Source of the DNA: Timema cristinae
Taxonomy: Eukaryota; Arthropoda; Insecta; Phasmatodea; Timematidae
Reading direction: 5' to 3'
Assembly: GCA_039000515.1 (NCBI GenBank)
Contig: JBCFYV010000001.1
Location: forward strand, 30,277,048-30,341,047
Length of the DNA stretch: 64,000 bases
This document shows, piece after piece, positions 1 to 9,850 of this stretch. A model generated the notes under the pieces. It saw only the letters and a program-made list of their open reading frames with translations, was not told where the DNA came from and searched no databases. How positions within the stretch are numbered: the stretch's first letter is position 1; each line of letters opens with the position of its first letter. Position numbers and translations under genes: made by a program.

Positions 1-569
1 TAAGCTAAACTATGTCTTGCTACGATTGCTTCCGATTGCTAGTCGGGCAATTTTTCTGTCTCCCATCTTTAGCCATCTTGCGTTGTGCATGCGCATAACG
101 CAGCTATGCAGGCTCCATGTTGAACAGACGCTGTGCTGGTTTGGTGAAAATAACTAGAGAGGTGTTGGAGTTTTGTTTTCAGTTTATTTCACGTGTAGTT
201 AAGTAATATTCTATTTAGGTATTATATTTGATATTTTTTTTATATTAAAGTAGATCCGTTAGTTGAAAAAGTCAGACCTTCACCTCCTAAATATTCTTCA
301 TCTTCCAAAACCACTGCTAACAGTAGTATCTTTTCTTCCTCAGTACTATCATCTAAACTCAAACAAGACATTTGGAGAAAACCATAACTAAACTTCACTG
401 GAGCAGACCAGACTGAAACAAACAACGGGAGTGAAAAGTGGGAACATGGCTTAGCCTAGCTTATCAATGAGTGTGAAACCAAACTGGTAAAGTCTTAGCA
501 GAGAACCGTACAGCACAGCATAGCTTAGCTTAACATTCTGAGTATATCGGCCTTTACTGGCCTTTGCTC
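1..569. other. Unannotated AT-rich DNA
   Basis: No exon, RNA gene or recognisable repeat seen on either strand. The short open frame on the minus strand at 240-425 has no family signature. Confidence 0.5.
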
Positions 570-985
570 TCCAAGCCACTGTCTATTATTATCATTAATT
601 ACTCTGAATCCAGATGTGGAGCATAGGGCCAGCACAAAGCTTTGCCACTCCTGCTATTCCTTATTGCAGTTCCTGTGAAAGTTTAATTTCAGGGAGAGCG
701 GGCTATTACTATCCCACCACCCACCCCATAGATGTCTACAAAGGAGTGAGAAAGATCCTACAAATTTGCCGAAAAGGAGATTTCACATAGCTTCCAGGTA
801 TATTTTACATGCCACAATCGATATGGGACAAACGGCTTTTCTTCCCCTCCGAAGGAAGTTGAGCCATGGATTTTTATTGCTCAGTAAAAATTCTTTGACC
901 TTGGCCGGGTTTGAACCAGTGAGTATAATATCCTGAAACTCGCACTTTATCCCAAAACCACTGATATTAACATGACCCCACATGG
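570..985 (-). mobile_element. tRNA-headed SINE, family C, long copy
   Basis: Read on the minus strand, the element starts near 985 with a degenerate tRNA-like head. Its internal B-box-like motif is GGTTCAAACCC (around 908-918). The body resembles the copies at 8160-8405 (plus) and 31485-31700 (minus): a CCTTCGGAGGGGA-type stretch, then GTTTGTCCCATATCGATTGTGGC, then a TTTCTCACTCC motif. This copy continues about 170 bases past the point where the 8160 copy stops and ends in an ATAATAATA-like tail near 570-590. The longer 3' body may be the full-length form. No convincing target-site duplication was found. The open frame at 783-983 on the minus strand is incidental. Confidence 0.6.
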
Positions 986-1995
986 TAATTTGTAAATAAC
1001 CTACATAAATTAAGTTAAAATGATTTCAATTGCTAAAGGGTCTAACTTTGTCTTGAAAATTTAGGAATTAACGATTAAAATAGTTAAACTACTGTATATA
1101 TGCGTTTATATGCAAATGTGCAATTATATCTGAAATATGAAATAATATGCACCATAAAAATAGGTAAATTTGTTAGAAGTTGTAAAAAATAAATATCTGT
1201 AAGGCTGTTGTATCGATTTAGGACTAAACAAAGGAAAAATACATGCATATATTCAAAATTTACAGTCTAATCATAATCCAAAGTCACTCGATGACATTTC
1301 GATGAACACTCTACCACGTAGACAGAGGTAGCCTGCCCTGAATTGATTATCACTTGTTTAATATACCAACTGTCACTCACGATTACGTCAGAACACAGAA
1401 CACGTAACAAATTTGTTTTAACCTCTTCTCTCTCATTCTCTCACTCTTTCTAAGCCCAATGGTGTTTCCAATAAACGTTCTGCGTTCGAGACTATTTAGA
1501 ATAGTAATTGCACATGTGCCAATATATTCTGGTTTTTTCCCTTACTATTTCAATAAAGAGCTCATTTTGGCCATAAAGCCTGGGTCACGATGATTTTATT
1601 AAGAATTAATGACCTTGCCTAACTGTGACGTATTTGAATATCAAGATGGTATTACCCATATTAATGTTATATTTGGCGAGTTTTATAGAGATAACATTAA
1701 AACTAAAACAATACATTATTAAATAATTAAAGAAATACTCTTACATTGTCAAATTTATTTGTTTTAACCTCCAAGAAATTATATATATATATATTTTAAT
1801 TGTCTAAGTTAGGATATTTGGTTTAGTCGTGAAAATTGCCAACAGGATTCTTCCTTCCAGGATGTAGATTAAAAAATTCCGTGGAAGCATAATATGTCTA
1901 CCTAGAAAAGGAAACGGGAAAACGCAAATTTTGAAATGCAAGTCAATTCTTTTCACGTGCAATTAGTGGAGTAAGTGTTTATGTTCTATTTTATA
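986..1995. other. Unannotated AT-rich DNA
   Basis: No gene or recognised repeat. Only simple A/T tracts and a short (AT)n near 1783-1794. Confidence 0.5.
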
Positions 1996-2033
1996 TTTAG
2001 CACTGCGTCTTACTAGCCTTTCGGGTTATACGC
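1996..2033 (-). mobile_element. SINE 3'-tail fragment (A/B shared tail)
   Basis: An isolated reverse-complement copy of the tail shared by families A and B (GCGTATAACCCGAA...GACGC...GTGCTAA). No body or tRNA head is attached. Confidence 0.6.
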
Positions 2034-3292
2034 TGTTCATGTTCTTCAGAGGAGGGTGGGTAGTGTTAATAACAGGTATACATGAGGCCTCAATGGGTGA
2101 ACTACTCCGGTTATTGCTTTTACTCGTGTTTCTAGTTCGTTCATTTTTGTCACGAGTGTGATAGTACTTATGTGCATCAAGTAAAGATGATACTCACTTC
2201 GCAAAATAGCTTCTCATTCCCAAGTGTTAACTGTGAAAATACCTTCAAAACGTTCAGATCTATTTTGCAGCTGTAGAATATTTTGATATTATTATATTAT
2301 TATTACAATTTTAACAGAATTACATTTGATTTATATTTTAAACTTTATATTCTATTTACAGCATCAGCATATTCCATTTTAAAATTTTCTTTCTCTTTTG
2401 ATCAAAGTTTTAAAAGCTTTAGTGTATAAAATAAAAACTTGTTTTCTAACTAACCCAAAAACAAATTAAACTATTTCTTTTTTTAATAAGAATAAAAACA
2501 AGAACAATAAATTATAAGTTTGAAGTATATACAATACTTATTATAAAAATAATGCTATATGATTCTTAAAACATATTTTGTTGTTCAACTTTGTGTAAAA
2601 TAGTATTCGTATAAGTATAAGGAATATTCAGAAGATGGAAGTACTATTTATCAGTGCTTATGTTTTATTTAACATTTAAAATTATTATTTTTCAAAACCT
2701 TGAAAGTTTTATTTGAACTAAAGTTTATTTTATATTCTTGAAACATGCGCTTTGACATACAAATTTGTTAATAAGGTTTAATAATCTATTCAACTTCATC
2801 CTACTGTATCTTATCTTAAGACACAGTTGTGTCCAAACCATAAATTTAATTGACTATAAATAGAGAAAAACCGCTTTTAGTAGTGTGTTCATGTTATTGA
2901 CCTATAGAGTTAAAAAAAAATCATATTTATTGTTTTAGCCATTAAATACTGGATAGTTTAAAAATTAACTTCAATCCAACTTATATATAAAATATATTGA
3001 AATTAAGGCGACATATATACTCTGTTGGCAAAGTATTTCAACACATCTATGGGGAAACGTTATCTATTATATTGTTGAAATAAAATAAAAATAAATTACA
3101 AGGTAACAAACACACAAAACCCTTAATTTAATTATATTATATTGAATACTACCGTTTTACTTTACGTATCAACCAGACAAGAATGTCAAAAATAGAGACT
3201 ATTCGAGTGAAATATTTAAACAGCTTCTTTGATTTATAAATATAAATCTTTTATTAGATATACACTAGAGTAGCGAATATTCAGCCTTCAAT
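2034..3292. other. Unannotated AT-rich DNA
   Basis: Very AT-rich, with stop codons in all frames. No exon, RNA gene or repeat recognised. Confidence 0.5.
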
Positions 3293-3963
3293 TATAAGAC
3301 CCTCCATATTATCCAGCCCGGTTCTCGGTGTTAACAAATGAACTACTAAGTAAACCGGTGCATATCCACAAGTTGTTAATAAAAAAAATGGATCGCAAAT
3401 GCCTTACAACTGTTACATTGGAGACGGCAAAGCATAACTGCTATGCATGCGGTTGGCGTATAATATAGTACTATTGTTTGGTTGGTGTAGAGAGCAGCAC
3501 TGTTTTGATTTGGCTGGAAACCGAAGCTGTGTCAAGGGAGGTATAAATATAAGTACTGTGTTGATTTGTCTGGAAACAGAAGGTGTGTTAAGGAAGGTGT
3601 AGATAGGAGGGGGACTTGGTATTAGATTTGGCTGGAAACAGAAGGTGTGTTAAGTGAGGTCTAGATAGCAGCACTGGTTTAATTTGGTTGGAAAAAGAAG
3701 GTGTGTCAAGGGGAGGTGTTAGATAAGAGCACTGTTTTGAATTGGCTGGAAACAGAAGCTTTGTCAAGGGAGGTGTAGATAGCAGCACTGGTTTAATTGC
3801 CTGGAAACAGAAGCTATGTCAAGGGATGTTTGTGCGGGGTGTAGCTACATAAGGCAAACCCATACTGAAAAGTATTTACACCCGGTTTTCGCATCATTCA
3901 ACTTTTACGCTATCCGGCCCAAAGTAGTAGCATTCCGGGTCAGATAATCGCGGGTATAGTGTA
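3293..3963. mobile_element. Pogo/Tigger-like MITE with internal minisatellite
   Basis: The left end reads ACCCTCCATATTATCCAGCC followed by CGG. The reverse complement of the right end reads ACCCGCGATTATCTGACCCG followed by G. These align as terminal inverted repeats of the ATTATCCGRCCCGG type found in pogo/Tigger elements, a Tc1/mariner-related group that inserts at TA. TA dinucleotides lie at both borders, but the outermost bases are decayed, so the exact ends are uncertain by a few bases. No transposase frame is present, so it is non-autonomous. Most of the interior is the tandem array at 3481-3830. Confidence 0.5.
3481..3830. repeat. Minisatellite, ~57-bp unit, about 6 copies
   Basis: Units begin GGTGTAGATAGCAGCACTG, continue TTTGATTTGGCTGGAAACAG, and end AAGGTGTGTCAAGGGAG. 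About six imperfect copies lie head to tail, differing by substitutions and small indels. The array sits inside the pogo-like element at 3293-3963. The minus-strand frame at 3588-3788 (a repeating Ser/Thr/Pro/Leu peptide) is a by-product of the repeats. Confidence 0.85.
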
Positions 3964-3985
3964 TTATCATTAAATTTAATGGACC

Positions 3986-4240
3986 CACCCACCTCGATGG
4001 TGGCGTGGTCTAACGCACTACTCCCGCAGTATACAAGACTACCAATGAAGCGTAGATTGAGGTTTGAATCTCAGTCGGGTGTAAAGAGGGTAATTTTTCC
4101 AAAATAGTTTTTGACTCTCCCCTCACGCAAATGTGAGTACACATCCTATAAGTTTAGCCTCCCTAGTCCCTAAAACCAATAGAGTAACTATTTTATAAGC
4201 GTATAACCCGAGCAGGCAGTAAGACGTGGTGCTAAAAAAA
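3986..4240 (+). mobile_element. tRNA-headed SINE, family B
   Basis: The head contains an A-box-like TGGCGTGGTCTAACGCAC and a B-box-like GAGGTTTGAATCTC. The body has the family hallmarks TTTTTCCAAAATAG, a CTCTCCCCTCACGCAAATG stretch and CCTCCCTAGTCCCTAAAAC. It ends in the shared tail (GCGTATAACCCGAGC...GACGTGGTGCTAA) and an A-rich run at 4233-4241. Close to full length. Confidence 0.8.
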
Positions 4241-4663
4241 AAGAGAGAAATATTTATAAAAAAAGCATCTAATGTGGCTTTTATAACACTTCATTTTAAA
4301 TAATAATGTGATGAACTGTGTGAACATGGTTTTTCTTTTCTAAACAAAAAAAAGTTTATTTTTCAATTTGTTTTAATTTTTACACTCAGAAATTTAGTTG
4401 AGTTGGCATGTATCATAAAGTAATCTAGTTTTAATTTTAAATGTAAGAAATTGAAAGTATTTTATTAAATATAAAAAATAGAATATATTATTACATAATA
4501 GATCAAACGACATAGTGAGTTAAATAGAATGAAGAAAAAAGGATACTTTTTGGTCAATTTTCAATTAAATTAACACTATTATTTTCAAACAAATGTGACG
4601 GTTGAAATTAAATAGTTCAATTTATATTTAATTGTATTCTCTTATTTGATGTAGTTAAAACTC
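4241..4663. other. Unannotated AT-rich DNA
   Basis: Nothing recognised beyond A/T tracts. Confidence 0.5.
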
Positions 4664-4938
4664 TAGTACATTTGTAATAATACTTAGCACCACGTCTCAC
4701 TAACCATTCGGGTTATACGATTAAATATGAATTACGCTAATGGGTTTAGGTGTTGGGAAGGTTGAATATATAGGAAGTGAAACCGTATTCACGTGGAGAG
4801 AGAATGGAAAAATCACACCCATTCTATCCGAATGAAATTTGAACCTTGACCTCCTCATCCTCATCAGACTAGCCCAACATGAAACTAGCGCGTTATCTAA
4901 CTACGCCACCGAGGCTGTTAGTAGTAGTACATTTGTAA
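4664..4938 (-). mobile_element. SINE family B with 14-bp target-site duplication
   Basis: Reverse-strand, nearly full-length family B copy. The 3' tail appears first (TTAGCACCACGTCTCACTAA...), and the tRNA-like head ends near 4917 as CTACGCCACCGAGGC in plus-strand reading. It is flanked by a perfect 14-bp direct repeat, TAGTACATTTGTAA, at 4664-4677 and 4925-4938. Target duplication of this length is the signature of LINE-type target-primed reverse transcription, so this is a real retroposition event. Confidence 0.85.
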
Positions 4939-5099
4939 GCGCCTGATAATTTTCATACAAAAATCTTATGTTACTGTACAGGTTTTATTTTCATGCTATA
5001 CATAATTTAAATAATAATGATGCCCATTAGTGAGAATATGTACTAAAGAATCAGGATAGTCAAGTCTTTTTACTGGTGATGGTGAGTTTGGGTTAGATC

Positions 5100-5256
5100 C
5101 TTAGGCTGAGGCTTTTTATTTTGTTGAACGGCTCTCCACTATGACGAAAAGCAAATATGAATACTTTTCCAATAAAATTAAGACTTTATCCCTAGTAGCT
5201 CAGTATAGTAGTCTAATTTGTATATCCCTTAAGGGCAGTAAGACGTGGTGTAAGAA
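5100..5256 (+). mobile_element. Degraded SINE family B copy
   Basis: Retains the CTCTCCACT and AAATATGAATAC body motifs and the tail GGCAGTAAGACGTGGTG near 5233-5251. The head is gone or unrecognisable. The tail hairpin reads CCCTTAAGGG (5226-5235), fully self-complementary despite differing from the consensus. Confidence 0.55.
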
Positions 5257-6834
5257 ATAATATTAAATAATACACTCTAACCAGTGGTGAATGACGGGTT
5301 GTTGCCAAATGAGGACAGTATTGACGGGAATGTATCAATAAACGTCCTCAGGCAAGTTTTGATATTGATTGGAGGAAACAATTTACTCATAGCCCTACAT
5401 ACGATCAAGCCTAGATCCATATGGCATAAATCTATGACATGCATTAGATTTGAATAAGGGAATCGAGCCCTAAGTATTTTGCTTTTTTTTTATAGTCAAA
5501 TGATGTCTTCACTGAGCTGTTAATTTCTACTTGTGATAATAGTAATTCCTTACTCAATATTTTAAACAGTTAATAGGTACATATATAGCCCAATTCAATG
5601 GTCAAATGGTCAAGTTTGGCATCGCGCCGGATTCAACAAGACTGTTTTAGTAAATTTATTAGATAAATACATTTTGTCTCAGACGGATTGAGACCGTGCA
5701 CACCAACTTTATTTATTCATAAGATACAAATTTAAGTTCATGGTTACCATCTAAACCATATTCCAGGACAAACTAGTTCAGATTAGGCTGAATTGATACA
5801 TCCTAAGAGCCTCAGGATGTACTAGTTTAGCCTAGTCAAATTCTTTAATCCTGAAATTTTGGCCTAGCTCATAAGATAAATTAGTATAGCCAACAATTTT
5901 ATTTGGCCAAACGGCTTAGGTTGGGTTAGGTTAGGTTAGCTGACAACATTTGAACTTGAGCTGTGAATGATGAAACCTGTCCAAGGTTGACTCACCGTAT
6001 GGGCTAAGAATAAAGAAAACTAGTACTGCCTAAAAACATCAGGCTATAGAGATTTATCCTACAAGTTGCAGGATTTATAAATGTGGCCTAGTCCGGACTA
6101 TTTGTCCTAGAATCGGTTTGGACTGTTACATATATATTCAAACATAATGTTAAAAATTATTTATAATAGCCTTATATTACTGTTAGAGATTTGTATTGAC
6201 ATTTGATGCTCACTTTTAAAAATGTTGGTTGCCCAGCAAATGATTCTTCCGTCTTTTCTTTGTAATCTTGTCTGAAACAGAATCTTACTGTCAGACCTCC
6301 AAGATTATAGTTCCTCGGTCAATACAAAATGCAGTGTTATGAGGAGGTATCATTTGCGGTTGAAGTTTTTTTTTATGTTAGAAGGAAGCACGAGTAGAAA
6401 TGGACGAGTTCATGATTAAGATAGAATAGCCGGTCTTTGATCTTACCAGAATCTTTAGTTTTTCTCAGTCTAATTCCATTATAATGAGCTATATTATAAA
6501 ATATTAATTAAAATTCATACGAGTCCTAATAAAATACAGTTATTATGGCAACTTGGTATAAACAATACCACGTGGATCTTAGCTGAAATTGTTGGGGAAC
6601 GGCCAGCGCATACCCAGAAGAATGTTTGATAACCCTTTCAGACAAAACTAAACGCAAGAAATTATCGTGTTTTTTACTAATGACTAATCGACAAATCGAC
6701 ACCAAAGCTGCTTCAGACAAAATGACTAATGGTGAACCTCATTTGATACAATGTATTCAGCGTATTCAGCGTATCTGTTCGAGACAATTTTTCTTTTACT
6801 AAAGCTGACCTAAAGACAGTCTTATCTGATCCAG
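5257..6834. other. Non-coding stretch with palindromes and a short TTAGG-like run
   Basis: No gene. At 5764-5830 ACAAACTAGT...ACATCCT is followed by AGGATGTACTAGTTT, an imperfect hairpin. At 6090-6101 there is a perfect palindrome, TAGTCCGGACTA. At about 5923-5939 there is a short GGTTAGGTTAGGTTAG run (TTAGG-like). These may belong to an unrecognised repeat. Confidence 0.4.
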
Positions 6835-7080
6835 TGTGATGCCGGCGTAAGGTGTAAGTCTTGTGTTGGACTGGATGGTCTGATAATGACAGGGAGATAG
6901 GGGTTCGAATTCCAGTTGGGTGCACAGAGGGGAGTTCTTTCTAATGGGTTTCACACATTACTTGCACGAAAATATGGGTAATTACCTTTAAAACATTTCC
7001 TTCCTCACCCAACTCTACCCCATTAAAGTAATTTTAATACATGTGTACAACCTGAACAGGTAGTAGGATGCAGTGATTAT
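6835..7080 (+). mobile_element. SINE family B copy
   Basis: B-box-like GGGTTCGAATTCC at 6901-6913, then a diverged body (TTCTTTCTAATGGGTTTCAC, CACGAAAATATGGGTAATTA) and the shared tail TAGTAGGATGCAGTG before an (AT)n. The tail hairpin is ACCTGAACAGGT (7050-7061), in which both stem strands differ from consensus yet still pair. Confidence 0.7.
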
Positions 7081-7835
7081 ATATATATATGACCTCCGGG
7101 ATAGAACGCAAGAGATTTAATTCAAATTTAATGGGTTTTATTCTCGTATCTAAATATAATGTTTCACTTGTTATACAATCAAATAATTTTACAAAATTTA
7201 TATTTGTAAATGGACTCAATAAATTTGAAACCTAAAGTTCTTTCTCTGCGTATATTAATTTTATAAAAATTTGTCTAATATAAACTTAAAATCTTTTAAG
7301 CTTGTTGTAAATTTGAACATCAATTGAACAGCCGTTAAATAAATGACATAATTAATAATGTGATTATTAATTTTCATACATGGAGTTTCTTTAAGTATCA
7401 TAAAGTATTCCTATATATAATACTCACAGAACTTGTAGCTAAAAGTTCACTTTTCATGACTTCTCTTTTTTAACCGAGGCAATTTTCCGCTACGGCGACA
7501 ACTTTAATGACACGAATAATGAGAGACAGTATAAAGGATGGGATACACTTCCAGGAAGAGTTAAGGATAAATGTACCATATAGTAATACTAACCAAGCAT
7601 CTCATCTCAAACTTTAGCGCTTAAATCCCATAATCCAGAATTTGTATGTAAAAATAAAGTTTCCTTCTTTTTTTTTTTTTTTTTTTTTTTGCACAGTGTC
7701 TTACTATACATCATAGATATTCTCATTTAATTAAACAAATGGGATAGTAATAAGAAAGGTCGATTATGTTTGAGAAATGGCTCATTTCCGCAGTTATAAT
7801 CATTCATCCCCCAAGCTTCGCTTTTATATATACTT
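7081..7835. other. Unannotated AT-rich DNA with poly(T)
   Basis: No gene seen. A homopolymer T run lies at about 7669-7690 and a short (TA)n at 7078-7090. Confidence 0.5.
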
Positions 7836-8158
7836 AACTGTACAACGAGGTGACCTGGCGGTCTAGGGGTAAAGTGTCAGACTTCTGTGCTGGCGGCCGG
7901 GGTTCAATCCTCGGTCCCGGCACAGATTTATCTGATTATCAAACCCTTCCTTCACCTCTGACATGACGTGTATTAATCACAACTTGTGAATGTTGGGAAT
8001 GACAGGCCTCCACCGTGGTTCGGATTCCACGTTAAACTGTAGGTCCTTCATTTCATCTCACAATCACCCTACCATTACACATTAGCGTAAGTGCGTATAA
8101 CCCGAATGGGTAGTAAGACGCGGTGCTAATAATAATAATAATAATAAACTGTACAACG
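7836..8158 (+). mobile_element. tRNA-headed SINE, family A, full-length copy
   Basis: Best copy of family A. The tRNA-like head (about 7848-7922) has TGGCGGTCTAGGGG as an A-box-like motif and a consensus B box, GGTTCAATCC, at 7901-7910, the internal pol III promoter layout. A body of about 170 bp follows (CTTCACCTCTGACATGACG; CACCGTGGTTCGGATTCC; CTCACAATCACCCTACC). The shared tail GCGTATAACCCGAATGGGTA comes next, then (TAA)n. A perfect 12-bp duplication, AACTGTACAACG, flanks it at 7836-7847 and 8147-8158. The intact duplication suggests recent insertion. Confidence 0.92.
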
Positions 8159-8159
8159 T

Positions 8160-8405
8160 TGTGTTGAACTCGGTTGTCCTAGTGTAGAACGATCCCCTCG
8201 GGACTCGATAGTTGTGGGTTCAAATCTAGCTGGAGCCCACAGTTTTTTTTATCGAGCGATACAAATCCTTAGCACAATTTCCCTCAGAAGGGGAATTAAT
8301 ACGTTGGACCCATGTCGATTGTGGCTTGTAAAAGATCCATGAAAGTTATGTAAAAATACCTTTCCGACAAAATTTTTAGGCTCTTTCTCGCTCACTCGTA
8401 AGCAT
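8160..8405 (+). mobile_element. tRNA-headed SINE, family C
   Basis: Head with B-box-like GGGTTCAAATCTAG (8217-8230), then the family C body: CCCTCAGAAGGGGAATTAA, TTGGACCCATGTCGATTGTG and TTTAGGCTCTTTCTCGCTCA. It matches the reverse complement of 570-985 and 31485-31700 over the body. It lacks the 3' extension of the first copy and starts immediately beside the family A insertion. Confidence 0.65.
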
Positions 8406-8654
8406 TTTCATGTGCTGATAAAATCAGTTGGTTAAGAAAGTATACATTAAATGCCTCAAATACAAAAATATATATGAATAGCATTAATTAATTCCATTTT
8501 GATTTGTAATTTTGATAGCACGAACCATAACCGAGTCACCGTTGGCCGTTATATCAATGATAGCTCCTAGAAGCCGATAATATTCAAGTGTCCATCACAG
8601 ACTTCGCCTTAAAATATGAGTTAAGGATCACCCTGAGTTTGGGACGATCGATTA

Positions 8655-8720
8655 AAGCCTCAGTGGTAGAGCATTAACGCGTTAATCCAAAAGTCCTTAG
8701 TTCGATTCCTGTGTCCATAT
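8655..8720 (+). mobile_element. tRNA-like unit, family D-like
   Basis: Contains A-box-like GCCTCAGTGGTAGAGCATTA and B-box AGTTCGATTCCTGTGTCCA. The 5' strand of the acceptor does not pair well with the 3' strand, so a functional tRNA is unlikely. Confidence 0.5.
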
Positions 8721-8896
8721 ATAGGCCTATTGTACATTTTCAATTTATTTTATTAATGTTCAGATAGCGCTTATTTCAGTAATTATAATCTTTCATCCCC
8801 AGACTTTGTCTACCATACGAGTATATACATATGTATATAGATTTGATTTCTTACATATATAAAGGCATGAGTTGAATAAAATATAACATAATCTGT

Positions 8897-9010
8897 ATAA
8901 GGAAGAGTAGGAAGCCATTTAGTAAAAATCACCATAAATACAACCAGCCGGGATTCAAACTCTGACCTTCCCATATCTGGCAAACCAAATTGGATTATCT
9001 TGACTTAATA
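8897..9010 (-). mobile_element. SINE family B 5' fragment
   Basis: Contains AGAGTAGGAAGCCATTTAGT and the reverse-complement B-box region GGGATTCAAACTCTGACC. Only the head-proximal half is recognisable. Confidence 0.5.
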
Positions 9011-9140
9011 TTCCACGTACACACTGATATTGTTTAAAAGAATGTTTATTGTGAAATTAAGCATAGGTAATTTATGACGAATTAAATAGCAAAACTATTA
9101 TATTTGTTCGTTACGGTTATATCTGCATCTAAATACCTTA

Positions 9141-9265
9141 CATATTATTTAAATTGAAAAATGACACTGGATATCTCAGGAGATTAGAGCATTGGTGTAC
9201 TAGGCAAAAATTTCCAGGTTCAATTCCTGTGCCCAGTTTTTATTTTTCAATTCAAATAATATAAT
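9141..9265 (+). mobile_element. tRNA-like sequence at the centre of an inverted repeat (family D)
   Basis: A 65-base tRNA-like core has TCTCAGGAGATTAGAGCATT (A box) and AGGTTCAATTCCTG (B box). Two arms flank it: ATATTATTTAAATTGAAAAA on the left and its near reverse complement, ending TTTTTCAATTCAAATAATAT, on the right. The arms continue into the would-be acceptor stem (CACTGG / CCCAG). The copy at 30240-30350 keeps the core and the right arm. The element looks like a tRNA-centred fold-back unit rather than a conventional SINE with an A-rich tail. Confidence 0.55.
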
Positions 9266-9664
9266 ACGAAAATATTTGAACTGTGGGTAAAGCTACATAA
9301 TTATGTCAACAGTGGGAATAGAGACAAGTAAAAAGTTTGGAAAATTAATTAACGCCATGCCAATGGACGATGCCAGTTTTACTTACTATTTTACCTTGAG
9401 AAAATATTTTAATTTCAAACCATAACAAAGTTATTATAATTATTTATATATTTATAAATAAATTAAATGTGTTTTATTTTATTGTAACTTATAAATTATG
9501 ATTATGAAACTATTTTTATTGTTTGTTCACCTTATTATTACATCGTTTTTTAATCTCATTATTGGCCTCTTTATTTCCGGTTACGACAAATAAATGTGAA
9601 ACAACAGCAACTGTATAAATAAAACATTTCGTTAATATTAAGGTTATAATTTATGGAAATGGAC

Positions 9665-9850
9665 TGCCAAGAGATACGGGAGGCTCAGTGACAAGAAGGT
9701 CCTAGTTCAAATCCCGCTAGGGTGTACTGAGGGTTAATTTTCCTAAATGGTTTCCGCTCTTCCTACACGTAAATACGGGTACATTTTCTCTAACTTGAAC
9801 CTCATTCAACCCTTATACAATACACCCAATATCAATGGTGAGGGAACTGT
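9665..9850 (+). mobile_element. SINE family B, 3'-truncated
   Basis: B-box-like AGTTCAAATCCCGC near 9704, then AGGGTGTACTGAGGGTTAAT, TTTTCCTAAATGG and CTCTTCCTACACGTAAATAC. The shared tail is missing. Confidence 0.65.

Noticed and set aside
8655..8720. Possible genuine tRNA gene (also at 9170-9235 and 30245-30325)
   Set aside because: A and B boxes are present, but acceptor and anticodon stems contain mismatches and the units recur with family-specific flanks. Treated as tRNA-derived repeats. tRNAscan-SE would settle it.
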